Part shown: piece after piece, positions 63,441 to 64,000 of the stretch
Layout: each line of letters opens with the position of its first letter
How positions within the stretch are numbered: position 1 is the first letter of the stretch
From: Vibrio sp. RE86
GTDB lineage: Bacteria; Pseudomonadota; Gammaproteobacteria; Enterobacterales; Vibrionaceae
Length of the DNA stretch: 64,000 bases
Direction of reading: 5' to 3'
NCBI RefSeq assembly: GCF_013114545.1
Contig: NZ_VTXI01000001.1
Location: forward strand, 1 to 64,000
Translations under genes and position numbers: made by a program
Notes under the pieces: model-generated
Told to the model about the DNA's origin: nothing
Seen by the model: only the letters and a program-made list of their open reading frames with translations
The model's database searches: none

Positions 63441-64000
63441 ATGTGGGATCGAGATAATCAAGATTCAGAATTCAGCCAAATGATCGATGCGCGTTTATCT
63501 CGCCGTCGATTTCTCATGGGAAGTGCAGCCGTCAGTGCTAGCGCATTTCTTTCACTAAACCCAATCACCAAGGCGTTTGCCGCAAATAGTGAAAGCCCAT
63601 TACTCAATTTTGAGGCCGTACCTGCTTCTACCGCTGATGCGTTTATTGTGCCGAAAGGTTACAGAGCCACGCCTCTGCTGTCATGGGGTGACCCAATTTT
63701 TGCCGATGCGCCAGAGTTTGATCCGAGCGGAAAGCAAGACTCTAAAGCTCAGCTGCGCCAGTTTGGTGATAACACGGATGGGATGAGCCTTTTCCCGATC
63801 AGCCATGATCGTGCAGTGATCGCCGTAAACAATGAATATACCAACTACGATCTTCTGTTTGATCATGGTGGTAAAGCAATGACCGCTGACGATGTACTAA
63901 AAGCTCAGGCCGCTCATGGTGTTACCGTTTTTGAAATCGTGCGCTCAGGTGGTGAGTGGAAGCTTGACCGTAACGGGACGTTGAATCGTCGAATTACAGC
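63441..64000 (+). CDS. PhoX-family (DUF839) alkaline phosphatase, 5' part
   Basis: The first 186 residues of a protein that runs off the right edge. A twin-arginine signal (S-R-R-R-F-L-M-G, about residues 20-27) indicates folded export, as for PhoX. The segment AFIVPKGYRATPLLSWGDPIF and TDGMSLFPI are typical of the DUF839/PhoX beta-propeller phosphatases, which use calcium and iron and need folded export. AAGGAG is present eight bases upstream of the ATG. Confidence 0.88.
   Translation, partial: MWDRDNQDSEFSQMIDARLSRRRFLMGSAAVSASAFLSLNPITKAFAANSESPLLNFEAVPASTADAFIVPKGYRATPLLSWGDPIFADAPEFDPSGKQDSKAQLRQFGDNTDGMSLFPISHDRAVIAVNNEYTNYDLLFDHGGKAMTADDVLKAQAAHGVTVFEIVRSGGEWKLDRNGTLNRRIT

Overview
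The window is the replication-origin region of a Vibrio second chromosome, from about 14 kb left of the origin to about 49 kb right of it. The identification rests on an RctB initiator (11917-13887), an origin (ori2) with six ATGATCA iterons and a perfect DnaA box, a type Ib-like ParA2/ParB2 pair, and six copies of the chromosome-II parS consensus (TTTACANTGTAAA). All of these are vibrionaceal hallmarks. I see no transposase, integrase, rRNA, tRNA or CRISPR array.

Left of the origin (1-11.6 kb) lie small metabolic and regulatory units: an acetyltransferase-Nudix pair, two LysR regulators, a YdhR-like monooxygenase with a membrane protein, a leucine-rich-repeat protein kinase, a two-cupin protein, an SDR oxidoreductase and a YebC-family protein. 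A Fur-box-controlled operon follows, with two peptide-type ABC ATPases and a protein of unknown function but no permease or binding protein. RctB-like sites occur inside and just after this operon, outside the classical origin.

Ori2 (13.9-15.1 kb) reads, from rctB toward parA2: an AT-rich unwinding element with phased TGAT repeats, six iterons every 22-23 bp, a DnaA box, single RctB sites, a cluster of CCTTGATCATTGTTCC elements (39-mer-like inhibitory region) and a parS2 site. parA2, parB2 and tmcA follow.

From 19.7 to 33.6 kb there is a complete non-flagellar-type chemosensory cluster (STAS, cheY, cheA, two cheW, an Aer2-like triple-PAS receptor, cheR, cheD, cheB, a second small receptor). 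It is followed without a break by an HsbA/HsbR-like partner-switch pair and a FapA (DUF342) protein. Three products of this cluster end in a tether-like pentapeptide.

The right half (33.6-64 kb) carries further units. These are a DEDDh exonuclease with a NifW-like protein, a homocysteine methyltransferase, a TetR-controlled oxidoreductase, a Bcr/CflA-type exporter and a seven-gene operon (39.2-44.9 kb: DedA, ATP-grasp, DinB, NRDE/TANGO2, YHS, DoxX-like, OlsF-like acyltransferase) that looks like an undescribed lipid-modification system. Next come a BamA/TamA-like barrel, PpiB, a nitroreductase unit, a hybrid histidine kinase operon with a PstS-like protein and a porin, an orphan 6-phospho-beta-glucosidase, an IclR-TRAP transporter region with a catalytically degenerate ureohydrolase, and the start of a Tat-exported PhoX-family phosphatase cut by the right edge.
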